NCBI RefSeq assembly: GCF_009754905.2
Contig: NZ_CP066775.1
Coordinates: 1,922,001 to 1,986,000 of the forward strand
DNA from: Mucilaginibacter ginkgonis
GTDB taxonomy: Bacteria; Bacteroidota; Bacteroidia; Sphingobacteriales; Sphingobacteriaceae
Reading direction: 5' to 3'
Length of the DNA stretch: 64,000 bases
Below, piece after piece: positions 1 through 8,041 of the stretch (position 1 is its first letter; each line of letters begins with the position of its first letter). The notes below the pieces were generated by a model. That model saw only the letters and a list, made by a program, of their open reading frames with translations. It was not told the origin of the DNA and did not search any database. The position numbers were made by a program, and so were the translations under genes.

Positions 1-1181
1 AAACTAAATCTGCCTACAACTTTAGTGATGTAATTGGCTGGAAACAAGGCGAAATGCCTGTCGCACCGGCCGGGTTTAAGGTGAACTTGTTTGCTGACGG
101 TTTACAGAACCCGCGTAATATCTACGTGGCGCAAAATGGCGACATCTTTGTTTCTGAAGCCAACACCGAAGCAAAGGGCGTAAAAAAGAAGGCAGAAAAT
201 ATAATTGTTGGCAGAAATAAATCTGAAAATTTAGGGACCAGTGCCAATCGCATAACACTATTGAGAGATACCAACGGTGATGGCGTACCGGATACCAAAA
301 CTGTATTCTTAAAGAATCTTAACCAGCCTTTCGGTATGCTCATCATTGGGCACAACTTCTACGTAGCCAATACCGATGGCGTTTTGAAATACCCTTACAC
401 ACCCGGCCAAACAAGTATCACCGCTCCGGGTAAAATGATCGTTAGCCTGCCCGCTGGCGGATACAATAACCATTGGACACGCAACATCCGCACGGATAAA
501 GACAGCACACATATTTATATTGGCGTTGGCAGCGGCAGTAATGTAGGCGAGCATGGGCCCGAAAACGAAATACGCCGTGCCGATGTTTTGGTGGTTGACC
601 TCGAAGGTAAAAATGAACAAGTATACGCCAGCGGCCTGCGTAACCCAGCCGGGCTTGCGTTTCAGCCAGGCACAAATGTCTTGTATGCCGCCGTAAATGA
701 ACGCGACGAATTAGGCGACAAGCTTGTGCCCGACTATTTAACCAGCGTTAAAAAGGGAGGATTCTACGGATGGCCTTATGCATATTGGGGCCAGCACGAA
801 GAACCACGGTTGAAAGGCAAAAACCCTGAAATGGTGAAAAAAGCGATCGTACCGGATGTCGATCTTGGGTCGCATACTGCTTCGTTAGGTTTGGCATTTT
901 ATACCGGCAGCACCTTCCCTGCAAGATACAAGAATGGCGCTTTCATAGGTCAGCATGGTTCATGGAATAGTTCTAAGCTGGTTGGTTATAAAGTGGTCTT
1001 TGTACCGTTTGCTAATACCAAACCCGGCAAGCCCGAAGATTTCTTGACAGGCTTTACCGTTCCCGGCGATGCTAAAAAAGTTCATGGGCGACCTGTTGGT
1101 GTGGCGGTTGCTAAAGACGGCTCGCTGTTAGTTGCTGATGATGCCAGTAACCGAATATGGCGCGTGAGTGTTGCCAGGTAA
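1..1181 (+). CDS. PQQ-dependent sugar (sorbosone/glucose-type) dehydrogenase, 5' partial
   Basis: The reading frame is open from base 3 to the stop at 1181. An ATG at 54 is internal, because the residues before it (YNFSDVIGWKQGE) read naturally into the domain. About 392 residues are visible and the N-terminus, probably with a signal peptide, lies outside the window. The sequence is a six-bladed beta-propeller of the soluble GDH/sorbosone dehydrogenase family: FADGLQNPRNIYVAQNGD, GLRNPAGLAFQPGT, GQHGSWNSSKLVGYKV and GRPVGVAVAKDGSLLVADD are typical blade edges. Such enzymes oxidise aldoses in the periplasm with PQQ, but many family members have no proven substrate. The next plus-strand gene encodes a DUF1080 protein, a family also tied to sugar turnover. 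Confidence 0.85.
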   Translation, partial: TKSAYNFSDVIGWKQGEMPVAPAGFKVNLFADGLQNPRNIYVAQNGDIFVSEANTEAKGVKKKAENIIVGRNKSENLGTSANRITLLRDTNGDGVPDTKTVFLKNLNQPFGMLIIGHNFYVANTDGVLKYPYTPGQTSITAPGKMIVSLPAGGYNNHWTRNIRTDKDSTHIYIGVGSGSNVGEHGPENEIRRADVLVVDLEGKNEQVYASGLRNPAGLAFQPGTNVLYAAVNERDELGDKLVPDYLTSVKKGGFYGWPYAYWGQHEEPRLKGKNPEMVKKAIVPDVDLGSHTASLGLAFYTGSTFPARYKNGAFIGQHGSWNSSKLVGYKVVFVPFANTKPGKPEDFLTGFTVPGDAKKVHGRPVGVAVAKDGSLLVADDASNRIWRVSVAR

Positions 1182-1200
1182 CATATATCAGAAGCGTTAG

Positions 1201-1692
1201 TTATCCTTCATGAGCGGTATGGCTAACGCTTCCTGTTTTTGCGCCTTTGATTTTGATATTTAAAAAATGATCTAAAAAAACCCCACCACCCGTTCCGATA
1301 TAGTATATCCAAAGCGTATCCGTCTTAGTTATTGGTTTCCCACCAATGATAGTTTTAAGTTGAGTTGTGTCTACACCTTCAATTGTCTTTTTTTCTACCA
1401 GATCGTCTGCCATCCTAAATCTGTGTAACGCGTCTTTAGACCATGCTTTTTGGTCAAACTCTTTTTGAGGCTCGTAGAACGTCAGTCCGAGGGCGGCAAA
1501 AAAAAGTCCAACGGTGAGAGCGGGAGCAATAACTATTGTAGCTACCAAACTAAATACAATTTGCTCTCTCTGCAGTTGAAAAATTTTTCGACTTAACTTA
1601 CTTAAGATGTAATACATAAGAAGCGCAACCGGTGTTGTTAACATTAACCATTCCTCGGCCGTTCGAGACCATTCTGTATACTTCATCGACAT
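1201..1692 (-). CDS. Hypothetical membrane protein, two predicted helices
   Basis: Unrecognised protein of about 163 residues. A longer frame begins at a TTG at 1707, but ATG codons at 1692 and 1686 (MSMKYTEW) are better starts. Two hydrophobic stretches (LMLTTPVALLMYYIL and IVFSLVATIVIAPALTVG) look like membrane helices and are followed by a soluble tail of about 80 residues ending in TAHEG. It converges on the sugar dehydrogenase with only 19 bases between stops, so the two genes share a termination region. It contains no catalytic motif that I can identify. Whether it is expressed is uncertain, although the frame and the transmembrane pattern look real. Confidence 0.55.
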   Translation of the reverse strand: MSMKYTEWSRTAEEWLMLTTPVALLMYYILSKLSRKIFQLQREQIVFSLVATIVIAPALTVGLFFAALGLTFYEPQKEFDQKAWSKDALHRFRMADDLVEKKTIEGVDTTQLKTIIGGKPITKTDTLWIYYIGTGGGVFLDHFLNIKIKGAKTGSVSHTAHEG

Positions 1693-1800
1693 AAATTTAA
1701 TGAACAATTTTATGAATAGCGATTCGCCAAACTAATTTTAATTCATAAACGCAATGATTATCTTGCCTTGCCGCAAAACCACGGTATCAACTTTGCAATT

Positions 1801-2529
1801 ATGAAACCTTTTAAATTATTAGCTGCGCTGATCGCTCCCGCGGTTATCGGAATTTCTTCGTGTACGCAACAACCTCAGCATAATACGTTAACCAATGCAG
1901 AAAAAAAAGATGGCTGGCATTTGTTGTTTGACGGCGAAAGTTTAAAAGGTTGGCATATTTACAATAAAGGCAATGTTCCGGCCGCATGGGAAGTTAAAGA
2001 TGGCGAGCTATGGTGTAATACATCCACCAAAAATAAAACCCGCGCCGACCTGACCACTGATAACACATATGAGAATTTTGAAATGAGCTTTGAATGGAAA
2101 GTAGGTAAAGGTGGTAATAGCGGTGTGATCTTCGATGTGCAGGAAGATGCCAAATATCCGGCAACTTTCATGACGGGGCCCGAGTACCAGATGCTGGACG
2201 ACGAGAACTCGGCAGTGCATAAAGGAAACCCGTATCAGATAGCAGGCGCTTTATACAATGTTATCCCTACCAATGGCGCTGCAAAACCTGTACCCTTTGG
2301 CCAATGGAACCAGTCAAAGTTTGAGCAAAAGAACGGCAAGCTTACTTTTTGGCTCAATGGGAAAAAGACACTAGAAGCCGATATGAACGCCGAAAGCTGG
2401 AAGGAAGCCATTCAAAAGGGCAACATGAAATTTTACCCGGATTTCGGCAAGTTCACTAAAGGGAAGATTACTTTACAGGATCATAACGACTTGGTTTATT
2501 TTAGGGACATTAAGATCAAAGAATTGTAG
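1801..2529 (+). CDS. DUF1080 (3-keto-disaccharide hydrolase) lipoprotein
   Basis: The start is placed at ATG 1801, giving MKPFKLLAALIAPAVIG followed by a lipobox-like ISSC. A TTG further upstream only adds non-signal residues. The mature part is one DUF1080 domain with its usual signatures: GWHLLFDGESLKGWHIY at the N-terminus, WEVKDGELWCN, the jelly-roll segment KGGNSGVIFDV, and LVYFRDIKIKEL at the end. The length of 242 residues is normal for a single-domain member. The family has a concanavalin-like fold; some members hydrolyse 3-keto-glycosides, others are uncharacterised. The protein is predicted to be lipid-anchored in the envelope. It lies downstream of a sugar dehydrogenase, which fits a sugar-oxidation theme, but co-transcription is not shown. 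Confidence 0.85.
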   Translation: MKPFKLLAALIAPAVIGISSCTQQPQHNTLTNAEKKDGWHLLFDGESLKGWHIYNKGNVPAAWEVKDGELWCNTSTKNKTRADLTTDNTYENFEMSFEWKVGKGGNSGVIFDVQEDAKYPATFMTGPEYQMLDDENSAVHKGNPYQIAGALYNVIPTNGAAKPVPFGQWNQSKFEQKNGKLTFWLNGKKTLEADMNAESWKEAIQKGNMKFYPDFGKFTKGKITLQDHNDLVYFRDIKIKEL

Positions 2530-2554
2530 TTTGCTAACTTGCAGAAAAAGTAAA

Positions 2555-2635
2555 TGTCATGCTGAGGCTCTCGAAGCAACATTTACATTTTATGGTAAGG
2601 CCATCGCACCATGCTTCGAGAGCCTCAGCATGACA
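2555..2635. repeat. Long-armed inverted repeat, family R1, copy 1
   Basis: Two perfectly complementary 24-base arms (2555-2578, beginning TGTCATGCTGAGGCTCTCG, and 2612-2635) enclose a 33-base loop. The element sits just upstream of the TonB receptor start. A second copy of the same family lies at 22537-22618. Confidence 0.9.
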
Positions 2636-2651
2636 TCCTAATAAAAAACCG

Positions 2652-4733
2652 ATGGCTACGGTCTATACTCTGTTGTTTTTATTGTTGGCAACAACCTGTG
2701 CCAACGCACAATTCAAAAAGGACACCCTTAAAACAAATACTACCCATAAGCTCAAAGAAGTTTTAGTCCGGGGCTATTTATCTGCGCAGCCCGCCATTAG
2801 CGTTCCTGCATCGGTAAGCGTGATAGGCCAGGCGCAGATCAAATTACAGCAAGAAAATTCGCTGGTTAGCACCATAAATACTGTTCCGGGAGTACGAATG
2901 GAAGAGCGTACACCCGGCAGTTACCGTTTGTCTATTCGCGGCAGTTTGTTGCGATCGCCTTTCGGTGTACGCGATGTTAAAGTTTATTACGACGAATTAC
3001 CGCTGACAGATGCCGGCGGAAACACCTACTTAAACGCAATAGATTTTAACTCTGTTAAAGGTATTGAGGTGCTAAAGGGCCCCGACGGCAGTTTGTTTGG
3101 CGCCAACTCGGGCGGGGTGGTCATTATAAATCCCGCAAGTTACAACAGCAAGGGAACAACTGGCGAAGTTGGCATTAATGCGGGATCTTATGCATTGGTA
3201 CATGAGCATGCAAGCGTTAGCAGTGGTTCGATCAATAACCAGTTTAGCTTTAATCAGGCTTATCAAACTTATCGAGGCTACCGCGAACACAGCTACATGC
3301 AGCGGCACTACATCCAGGCCGCAAACAAATGGCAATACGCTACTAGTAACAGTTTAAAAGTACTTGGCTTTTATAGCGACCTAAATTATCAGACACCAGG
3401 CGGGTTAACGCTTGTACAATACAATGCAAACCCTGCGTTATCGCGGCAGGCTACTCCTACCCTACCTTCGGCTATTGCGCAGAATATTGGCGTCACTACC
3501 AGACTGCTTTTTGGTGGATTGGTGAATGAAACACGTCTTAATACCCGATTGAGAAACGTGGCGGCCATCTTTGGTAACCACACCTATTTTTCCAATCCTT
3601 TCATCACTAATTATGAGGAGCGCAATGAGAACACATTTGGCGTACGAACTTATTTTGAATACAGCGGTATTAAAAAACCGAATTATAACTGGAACATCGA
3701 TCTTGGTCTAGAATGGTCTCAAACCAACGCTGACATTAATAATTATGGCAACCACGGTGGCATGAAAGACACCACTCAAACTGCCGACCGGATAAATACA
3801 AATCAGCATTTCTTTTTTACGCGCTACGCCACAGACTTTTTTAAGAGGCTTCACACCGAAGCGGCACTTAGCCTCAACTATTACAGTTATCAATTCAAAA
3901 ATATATACCCGCTCAACCAACAAAGTTTTATACCGCGCAACTTTTCCCCGCAGCTAATGCCAAGGTTGGCATTGTCTTATCAGATAACCGATAACTTTAC
4001 GTGGCGCGCATCTATAAGCCGTGGCTACTCTACACCAACGACAGCAGAGATCCGCCCGACGAATAACATTATCAACAGATCACTAAACGCGCAATTTGGA
4101 GTAAACTATGAAACAGGGTTTCGCCTGCGCGATAAGTTTGACAGGTTCATGGTGGATGCATCCGTTTTTTATTATCGATTGAATAATGCCATAGTTCGCC
4201 AGTTAAATACCGACGAAACGGAATATTATATTAACGCGGGAGGTACCAAACAACCCGGATTTGAATTTTACAGCACGGCTTGGATCATCAGGCAAAACAC
4301 AGAGCACATTGTAAGGGGGCTTCAAATAAGTGAGTCCCTCACGCTTAGCGATTTTACTTTCGCTAATTACAACGTAGCCGGGGTTAATTATAGCGGCAAT
4401 GCGCTTACCGGCGTCCCAAAGCAAGTAAGCATCACGGACTTGCAGCTATTATTGCCTAAAGAGATTAGTGTTTATGTACAGCACAATTACACTTCCGGCT
4501 TGCCATTGAATGATGCGAATTCTGTTTATGCTGACCATTACAATCTATTGCAGGCAAAAGCGTCCTGGACTTATAAATTATCTACAAGGAATGCGCTAGA
4601 GGTTGATATTGGGGCCGATAACTTATTAAACCAAAAATACAGTTTGGGTAACGACCTTAATGCCGTTGGCAACCGTTACTATAACGCGGCGCCGTTGCGA
4701 AATTATTTTATTGGCGTTAACGTGAGGTTCTAA
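2652..4733 (+). CDS. TonB-dependent outer membrane receptor, FecA-like
   Basis: The 693-residue precursor has a signal peptide (LLFLLLATTCANAQ). A plug domain spans about residues 30-160 (LKEVLVRGYLSAQPAI, TVPGVRMEERTPGSYRLSIR, GPDGSLFGANSGGVVIINP), followed by a 22-strand-type barrel ending in an aromatic C-terminus (NYFIGVNVRF). The plug resembles the COG4772/FecA group, which takes up ferric chelates and sometimes other ligands through TonB-ExbBD. No carboxypeptidase-like SusC domain and no neighbouring SusD gene are present, so it is not a polysaccharide SusCD locus. The convergent gene after it encodes the C-terminal part of an ABC uptake binding protein, so the substrate may be a siderophore or a corrinoid; this cannot be settled from sequence. 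Confidence 0.88.
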   Translation: MATVYTLLFLLLATTCANAQFKKDTLKTNTTHKLKEVLVRGYLSAQPAISVPASVSVIGQAQIKLQQENSLVSTINTVPGVRMEERTPGSYRLSIRGSLLRSPFGVRDVKVYYDELPLTDAGGNTYLNAIDFNSVKGIEVLKGPDGSLFGANSGGVVIINPASYNSKGTTGEVGINAGSYALVHEHASVSSGSINNQFSFNQAYQTYRGYREHSYMQRHYIQAANKWQYATSNSLKVLGFYSDLNYQTPGGLTLVQYNANPALSRQATPTLPSAIAQNIGVTTRLLFGGLVNETRLNTRLRNVAAIFGNHTYFSNPFITNYEERNENTFGVRTYFEYSGIKKPNYNWNIDLGLEWSQTNADINNYGNHGGMKDTTQTADRINTNQHFFFTRYATDFFKRLHTEAALSLNYYSYQFKNIYPLNQQSFIPRNFSPQLMPRLALSYQITDNFTWRASISRGYSTPTTAEIRPTNNIINRSLNAQFGVNYETGFRLRDKFDRFMVDASVFYYRLNNAIVRQLNTDETEYYINAGGTKQPGFEFYSTAWIIRQNTEHIVRGLQISESLTLSDFTFANYNVAGVNYSGNALTGVPKQVSITDLQLLLPKEISVYVQHNYTSGLPLNDANSVYADHYNLLQAKASWTYKLSTRNALEVDIGADNLLNQKYSLGNDLNAVGNRYYNAAPLRNYFIGVNVRF

Positions 4734-4742
4734 ATTTTCCGT

Positions 4743-5321
4743 TTACATATCGAACCTCACCCAGCCCTGTCCTTCGTAACCAAAAATAAATTGTTTAGGG
4801 TTGATGATCTCTGCCAGGATTTCAAGTGAATCCACAATCCGCGCCCTCGGCTGGTAGAAATATTGATTGCCGTCTGCAATATATACACGGTTGTTTTTCA
4901 CCGCCGCAAGTTCACTAAAGCCTTTTTGATCTAATAAGGAAGTCATTTGCTTCATCGTATCCTCTATCGTGTTATTTTGGGGCGCTACGACAATGATCTC
5001 CGGGTTGGTTTCAATCAGACTTTCCCAAGCAGAGCCCGAATATAGGTTGGTATTAACCATCATTCCACCGGCTGCACTTATTAACCTAAGAAGGCTATTA
5101 CCTGCATGTTCTGTAAAATCTAATGTGTTGATAAACGCGACTGATGGCTTCCTTTCAATGAACTTAAGCTTGTGTTGCACAATATCTACCCTATCCTGCA
5201 ACTCTTCTATAAACCGGGGGTTGGCATCCTCTTCAGAAAGCCCCTGTATCGCCAAGTCCATTATCTCTTGTCCGCCACTTACCATAATTGATGCAAAGAA
5301 AACGGCAAAATCATTTCCCAA
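4743..5321 (-). pseudogene. Truncated cobalamin/siderophore ABC substrate-binding protein (BtuF-like), N-terminal lobe missing
   Basis: The visible protein matches only the last two thirds of the BtuF/FepB binding-protein family: RKPSVAFINTLDF, ETNPEIIVVAPQNNT, VKNNRVYIADGNQYFYQP, SLEILAEIINPKQFIFGYEG and a C-terminal GWVRF. Family members are usually about 260-300 residues and begin with a lobe that binds half of the ligand. That lobe is absent here. The frame closes with a stop at 5337-5339, there is no ATG near the left end (a TTG at 5321 or an inner ATG are the only starts), and the divergent LysE gene begins 50 bases away. No signal peptide is present. The most likely explanation is a deletion remnant; a short cytoplasmic protein is less likely. 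Confidence 0.65.
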
Positions 5322-5370
5322 AGAATAATGTTTACATTAAGTTTAAAATGCTGTTATATCTTTGGTTCCG

Positions 5371-6000
5371 ATGCTCTTCTTAACCTTCTTTATCGGCCTC
5401 ATTGCAAACTTTATTGGGTACATCCCGCCGGGTAACATCAACCTTACGCTGGTACAGCTCACCATAAACCGCGGCATGAAGCAGGCGCTTCAGTTTATCG
5501 GCGCGTTTTCATTCATAGAATTCTTTTTTACCTACTTTATTATGCATGCTGCCGACTGGCTAAGCAGCCAGATGCATTTAGACACAATAATAGATTTTGT
5601 AATGATTGGGCTATTTGGTGTTTTAGGTACCATCACCTGGATAAACCGTAACAAGCCTGCCAAAAAAGAATATTCTGAAACCGCAAGCATCAAGTATGGC
5701 ATTTTACTGGGTTTTTTAAATCCTATGCAGATACCTTTTTGGTTGATTGCGGGCACTTATGTTATCAGCCACGAATGGATAGAGCCAACACGTTTGGGCT
5801 TGTTTATCTTTAGCTTAGGCTCTGCCGGAGGCGCGTTTTTATGTTTACTTATCTATGCCGAGTTTGCCAAATACATTCAAAGCAAATTTGATTTGAGTAC
5901 TAAAGTCATCAATGTAGCCATTGCGATACTGTTCTTTTCTTTCGCGGCCTACCACGTGTTTAAGCTGGTTTATATCACCTTCTTTAAGCACCACCATTAG
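5371..6000 (+). CDS. LysE/RhtB-family amino-acid or metabolite exporter
   Basis: The protein has about 209 residues with six hydrophobic segments. ATG 5371 is preferred over the TTG at 5362. Near the N-terminus it shows the LysE-type segment FIGYIPPGNINLTLVQLTIN, with the proline-glycine pair and an N-T-V-like motif, and later GILLGFLNPMQIPFWLIAG, also typical of the family. LysE translocators export lysine, arginine, threonine or related solutes across the inner membrane; the substrate here is unknown. The C-terminus ends in three histidines whose codons overlap the 3' end of the convergent DUF2157 gene by 17 bases. Confidence 0.8.
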   Translation: MLFLTFFIGLIANFIGYIPPGNINLTLVQLTINRGMKQALQFIGAFSFIEFFFTYFIMHAADWLSSQMHLDTIIDFVMIGLFGVLGTITWINRNKPAKKEYSETASIKYGILLGFLNPMQIPFWLIAGTYVISHEWIEPTRLGLFIFSLGSAGGAFLCLLIYAEFAKYIQSKFDLSTKVINVAIAILFFSFAAYHVFKLVYITFFKHHH

Positions 6001-7039
6001 GCTTACTGCGCACGTTCCATATTTTTTCTGCCTTGCGGCCAATAAGCCAGAACGATAAAGCCAATATGGCGAAGAATAGCGCTTTATTGGTGTGGTCCCA
6101 AAAGTATTCGAAGTATTTTGTGTAGATGAAAATGATAAAAAAGGTAATACCAAATTCGCGGGCTATTACATCTTTCTTTTGCAAGCCGTACAACAGGAAT
6201 AGTCCGGCTACCACGCCTGAGATTATCCCCCAATAAAATAAAGTGATCTGTTTAACCGGCCACCAGGCGTTGATGTTGCCATAGTTACCAAAAATGCTTA
6301 GCAGCCATAAAGAAATAAACAGATAAAGTAATCCGCAAACGTACGTTAGCTCATAGAAGTAAGAGAACCATTTACTGCCCCGCAATAAGCGGCAGGCTGT
6401 GACTAATATTATTCCGAAGGCTACAAACCGTAAGGGATAATTCATCCCCAGAAAATAATCGCTCCAATGCGTTTGATAGCCGGTTTCCGTTCCAAACCAG
6501 CTCCCCAAAGATATCAATGCGAAAAGCCATATCAGCCTCGAATTGAGCCTTTTCCCTAAAACTCCATAAACGAAAACACTAAGAAGAAACAGTAATGAGT
6601 AGTGACCATAACGCTCATCGAAGGTTTTACCCAGATAAGCTATACAGCAAGCTGTGAATAACACACCCGTGAATATAACCGCCTCATTGCTGAAAACCCG
6701 CTCTGGTTTCGTTTTCTCTAACCGACGCCCCCAGTAAAACAACGCGGCAGCGGCGACAGCCGACAAAATGCTGATCATGATGTCGGGCGTGTAATACAGC
6801 TTCTTTAGCAGATTGATTACAGCATCATTAACAATGAGATAGGCAAATGAAGCACCGCCACAGATAAGCGCAACCCAAAACGAATATTTCGCAAGGCGCA
6901 TCCAGTCGAATCCTTTTACCTCGTAAGAGTTACGGAGTTTTTCGGCCGTTATATTATCTATAAGTTGGTCGCGCTCCCAAACGCCGATCGCCTTATGTAA
7001 AAAGTCGCTCTCCTGTTTATCGAGATTAAGTTTAGGCAC
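5984..7039 (-). CDS. DUF2157 multi-pass membrane protein
   Basis: The protein has 351 residues and starts at GTG 7039, the only good start because a stop lies four codons upstream. The N-terminal 50 residues are soluble (LHKAIGVWERDQLIDNITAEK), the helical DUF2157 head. They are followed by about ten hydrophobic segments (YSFWVALICGGASFAYLIV onwards) and a short basic tail. The function of the family is unknown; members are inner-membrane proteins often found as singletons in Bacteroidota. The 3' end overlaps the convergent LysE gene by 17 bases. No partner gene suggests a role. Confidence 0.75.
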   Translation of the reverse strand: MPKLNLDKQESDFLHKAIGVWERDQLIDNITAEKLRNSYEVKGFDWMRLAKYSFWVALICGGASFAYLIVNDAVINLLKKLYYTPDIMISILSAVAAAALFYWGRRLEKTKPERVFSNEAVIFTGVLFTACCIAYLGKTFDERYGHYSLLFLLSVFVYGVLGKRLNSRLIWLFALISLGSWFGTETGYQTHWSDYFLGMNYPLRFVAFGIILVTACRLLRGSKWFSYFYELTYVCGLLYLFISLWLLSIFGNYGNINAWWPVKQITLFYWGIISGVVAGLFLLYGLQKKDVIAREFGITFFIIFIYTKYFEYFWDHTNKALFFAILALSFWLIGRKAEKIWNVRSKPNGGA

Positions 7040-7111
7040 CGCTAGTTATTTACTGATCATTAATCTTACTAAGAACACCTTGCCTCACAACATTTACTCC
7101 TAATGAATAAC

Positions 7112-8041
7112 TTAATTACCCAGTAACTTAATAACTGTTTTTTTGTCCTCGCCTAATTGTACAACTAATTCATCTAATGAAGGGAATTTTATATCCTCGC
7201 GGACAAAATGCAAGAACTGCACGCGAACGGTTTGATTATAGATATCTTCATCGAAGTCAAATATATTTACTTCGATGTTACGTGTCATGCCGTTAATTGT
7301 CGGGCGGTGGCCAATGTAAGCCATCCCTTTATAAGCCGCGTTATTAATAGTTACCAATACAGCGTAAATGCCGTCGCCCGGAATAAGTTTATATTGCTCC
7401 TCGACAAGTAAGTTAGCTGTAGGGTACCCAAGCTGACGGCCCAGTTGATCGCCTTTGATCACTTTCCCATTAATAAAAAACGGATAGCCAAGGCACTGAT
7501 TGGCCAGGTTTATATCTCCTTGCAAGATGGCCTGCCTTATTCTTGTAGAACTCACCGCTACGGTATCAACGTCTTGTTCCGGTATTTCGGTAACATTGTA
7601 GCCATATACAGGCGCCAGGCGTTGCAGATCGGCAAGCCCGCCTAAACGGTCCTTTCCAAAACGATGATCATAACCTATTACGATATTCTTAGTACCGATC
7701 TTCTGCACCAAAACATCACGGATATATTCTTCAGCTGTTTGGTTAGAAAAATCCCGGGAAAAAGGTGTTATGATCAAATGATTCAGTCCTAGCTCTTCCA
7801 GTAATGCTGCTTTTTCCGCAATGGTGGTGATGAGCTTTATACTTTCATCTTCCGGACGCAGTATCATTCGGGGATGCGGAAAAAAAGTTAAAATTACCGA
7901 CTCGCCGCCGGTTTCTTTTGCCAGGTCTATAATTCTGCTAATAATCTCGCGATGACCCTGATGGACCCCATCAAAGGTGCCAATGGTAACAATTGCATTT
8001 GCTACAGGGATAAAGTCATTGATGTTATGATAGGTTTTCAT
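7112..8041 (-). CDS. ribF: Bifunctional riboflavin kinase / FAD synthetase
   Basis: The protein has 309 residues, normal for RibF. The N-terminal FAD synthetase (nucleotidyltransferase) domain carries TIGTFDGVHQGHREII, the HxGH-type adenylation motif, and GYDHRFGKDRLG; the SSTRIRQAILQGD segment closes it. The C-terminal flavokinase domain spans about residues 185-305, with GRQLGYPTANL and GDGIYAVLV. The enzyme converts riboflavin to FMN and then FAD in the cytoplasm. Its ATG overlaps the stop of truB by four bases (ATGA), so the two are translationally coupled in one operon, the usual truB-ribF pair of Bacteroidota. Confidence 0.95.
   Translation of the reverse strand: MKTYHNINDFIPVANAIVTIGTFDGVHQGHREIISRIIDLAKETGGESVILTFFPHPRMILRPEDESIKLITTIAEKAALLEELGLNHLIITPFSRDFSNQTAEEYIRDVLVQKIGTKNIVIGYDHRFGKDRLGGLADLQRLAPVYGYNVTEIPEQDVDTVAVSSTRIRQAILQGDINLANQCLGYPFFINGKVIKGDQLGRQLGYPTANLLVEEQYKLIPGDGIYAVLVTINNAAYKGMAYIGHRPTINGMTRNIEVNIFDFDEDIYNQTVRVQFLHFVREDIKFPSLDELVVQLGEDKKTVIKLLGN

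Noticed and set aside
2530..2651. B12 riboswitch before the TonB receptor
   Set aside because: The spacer is filled by an R1 inverted repeat; no B12-box-like sequence is visible.
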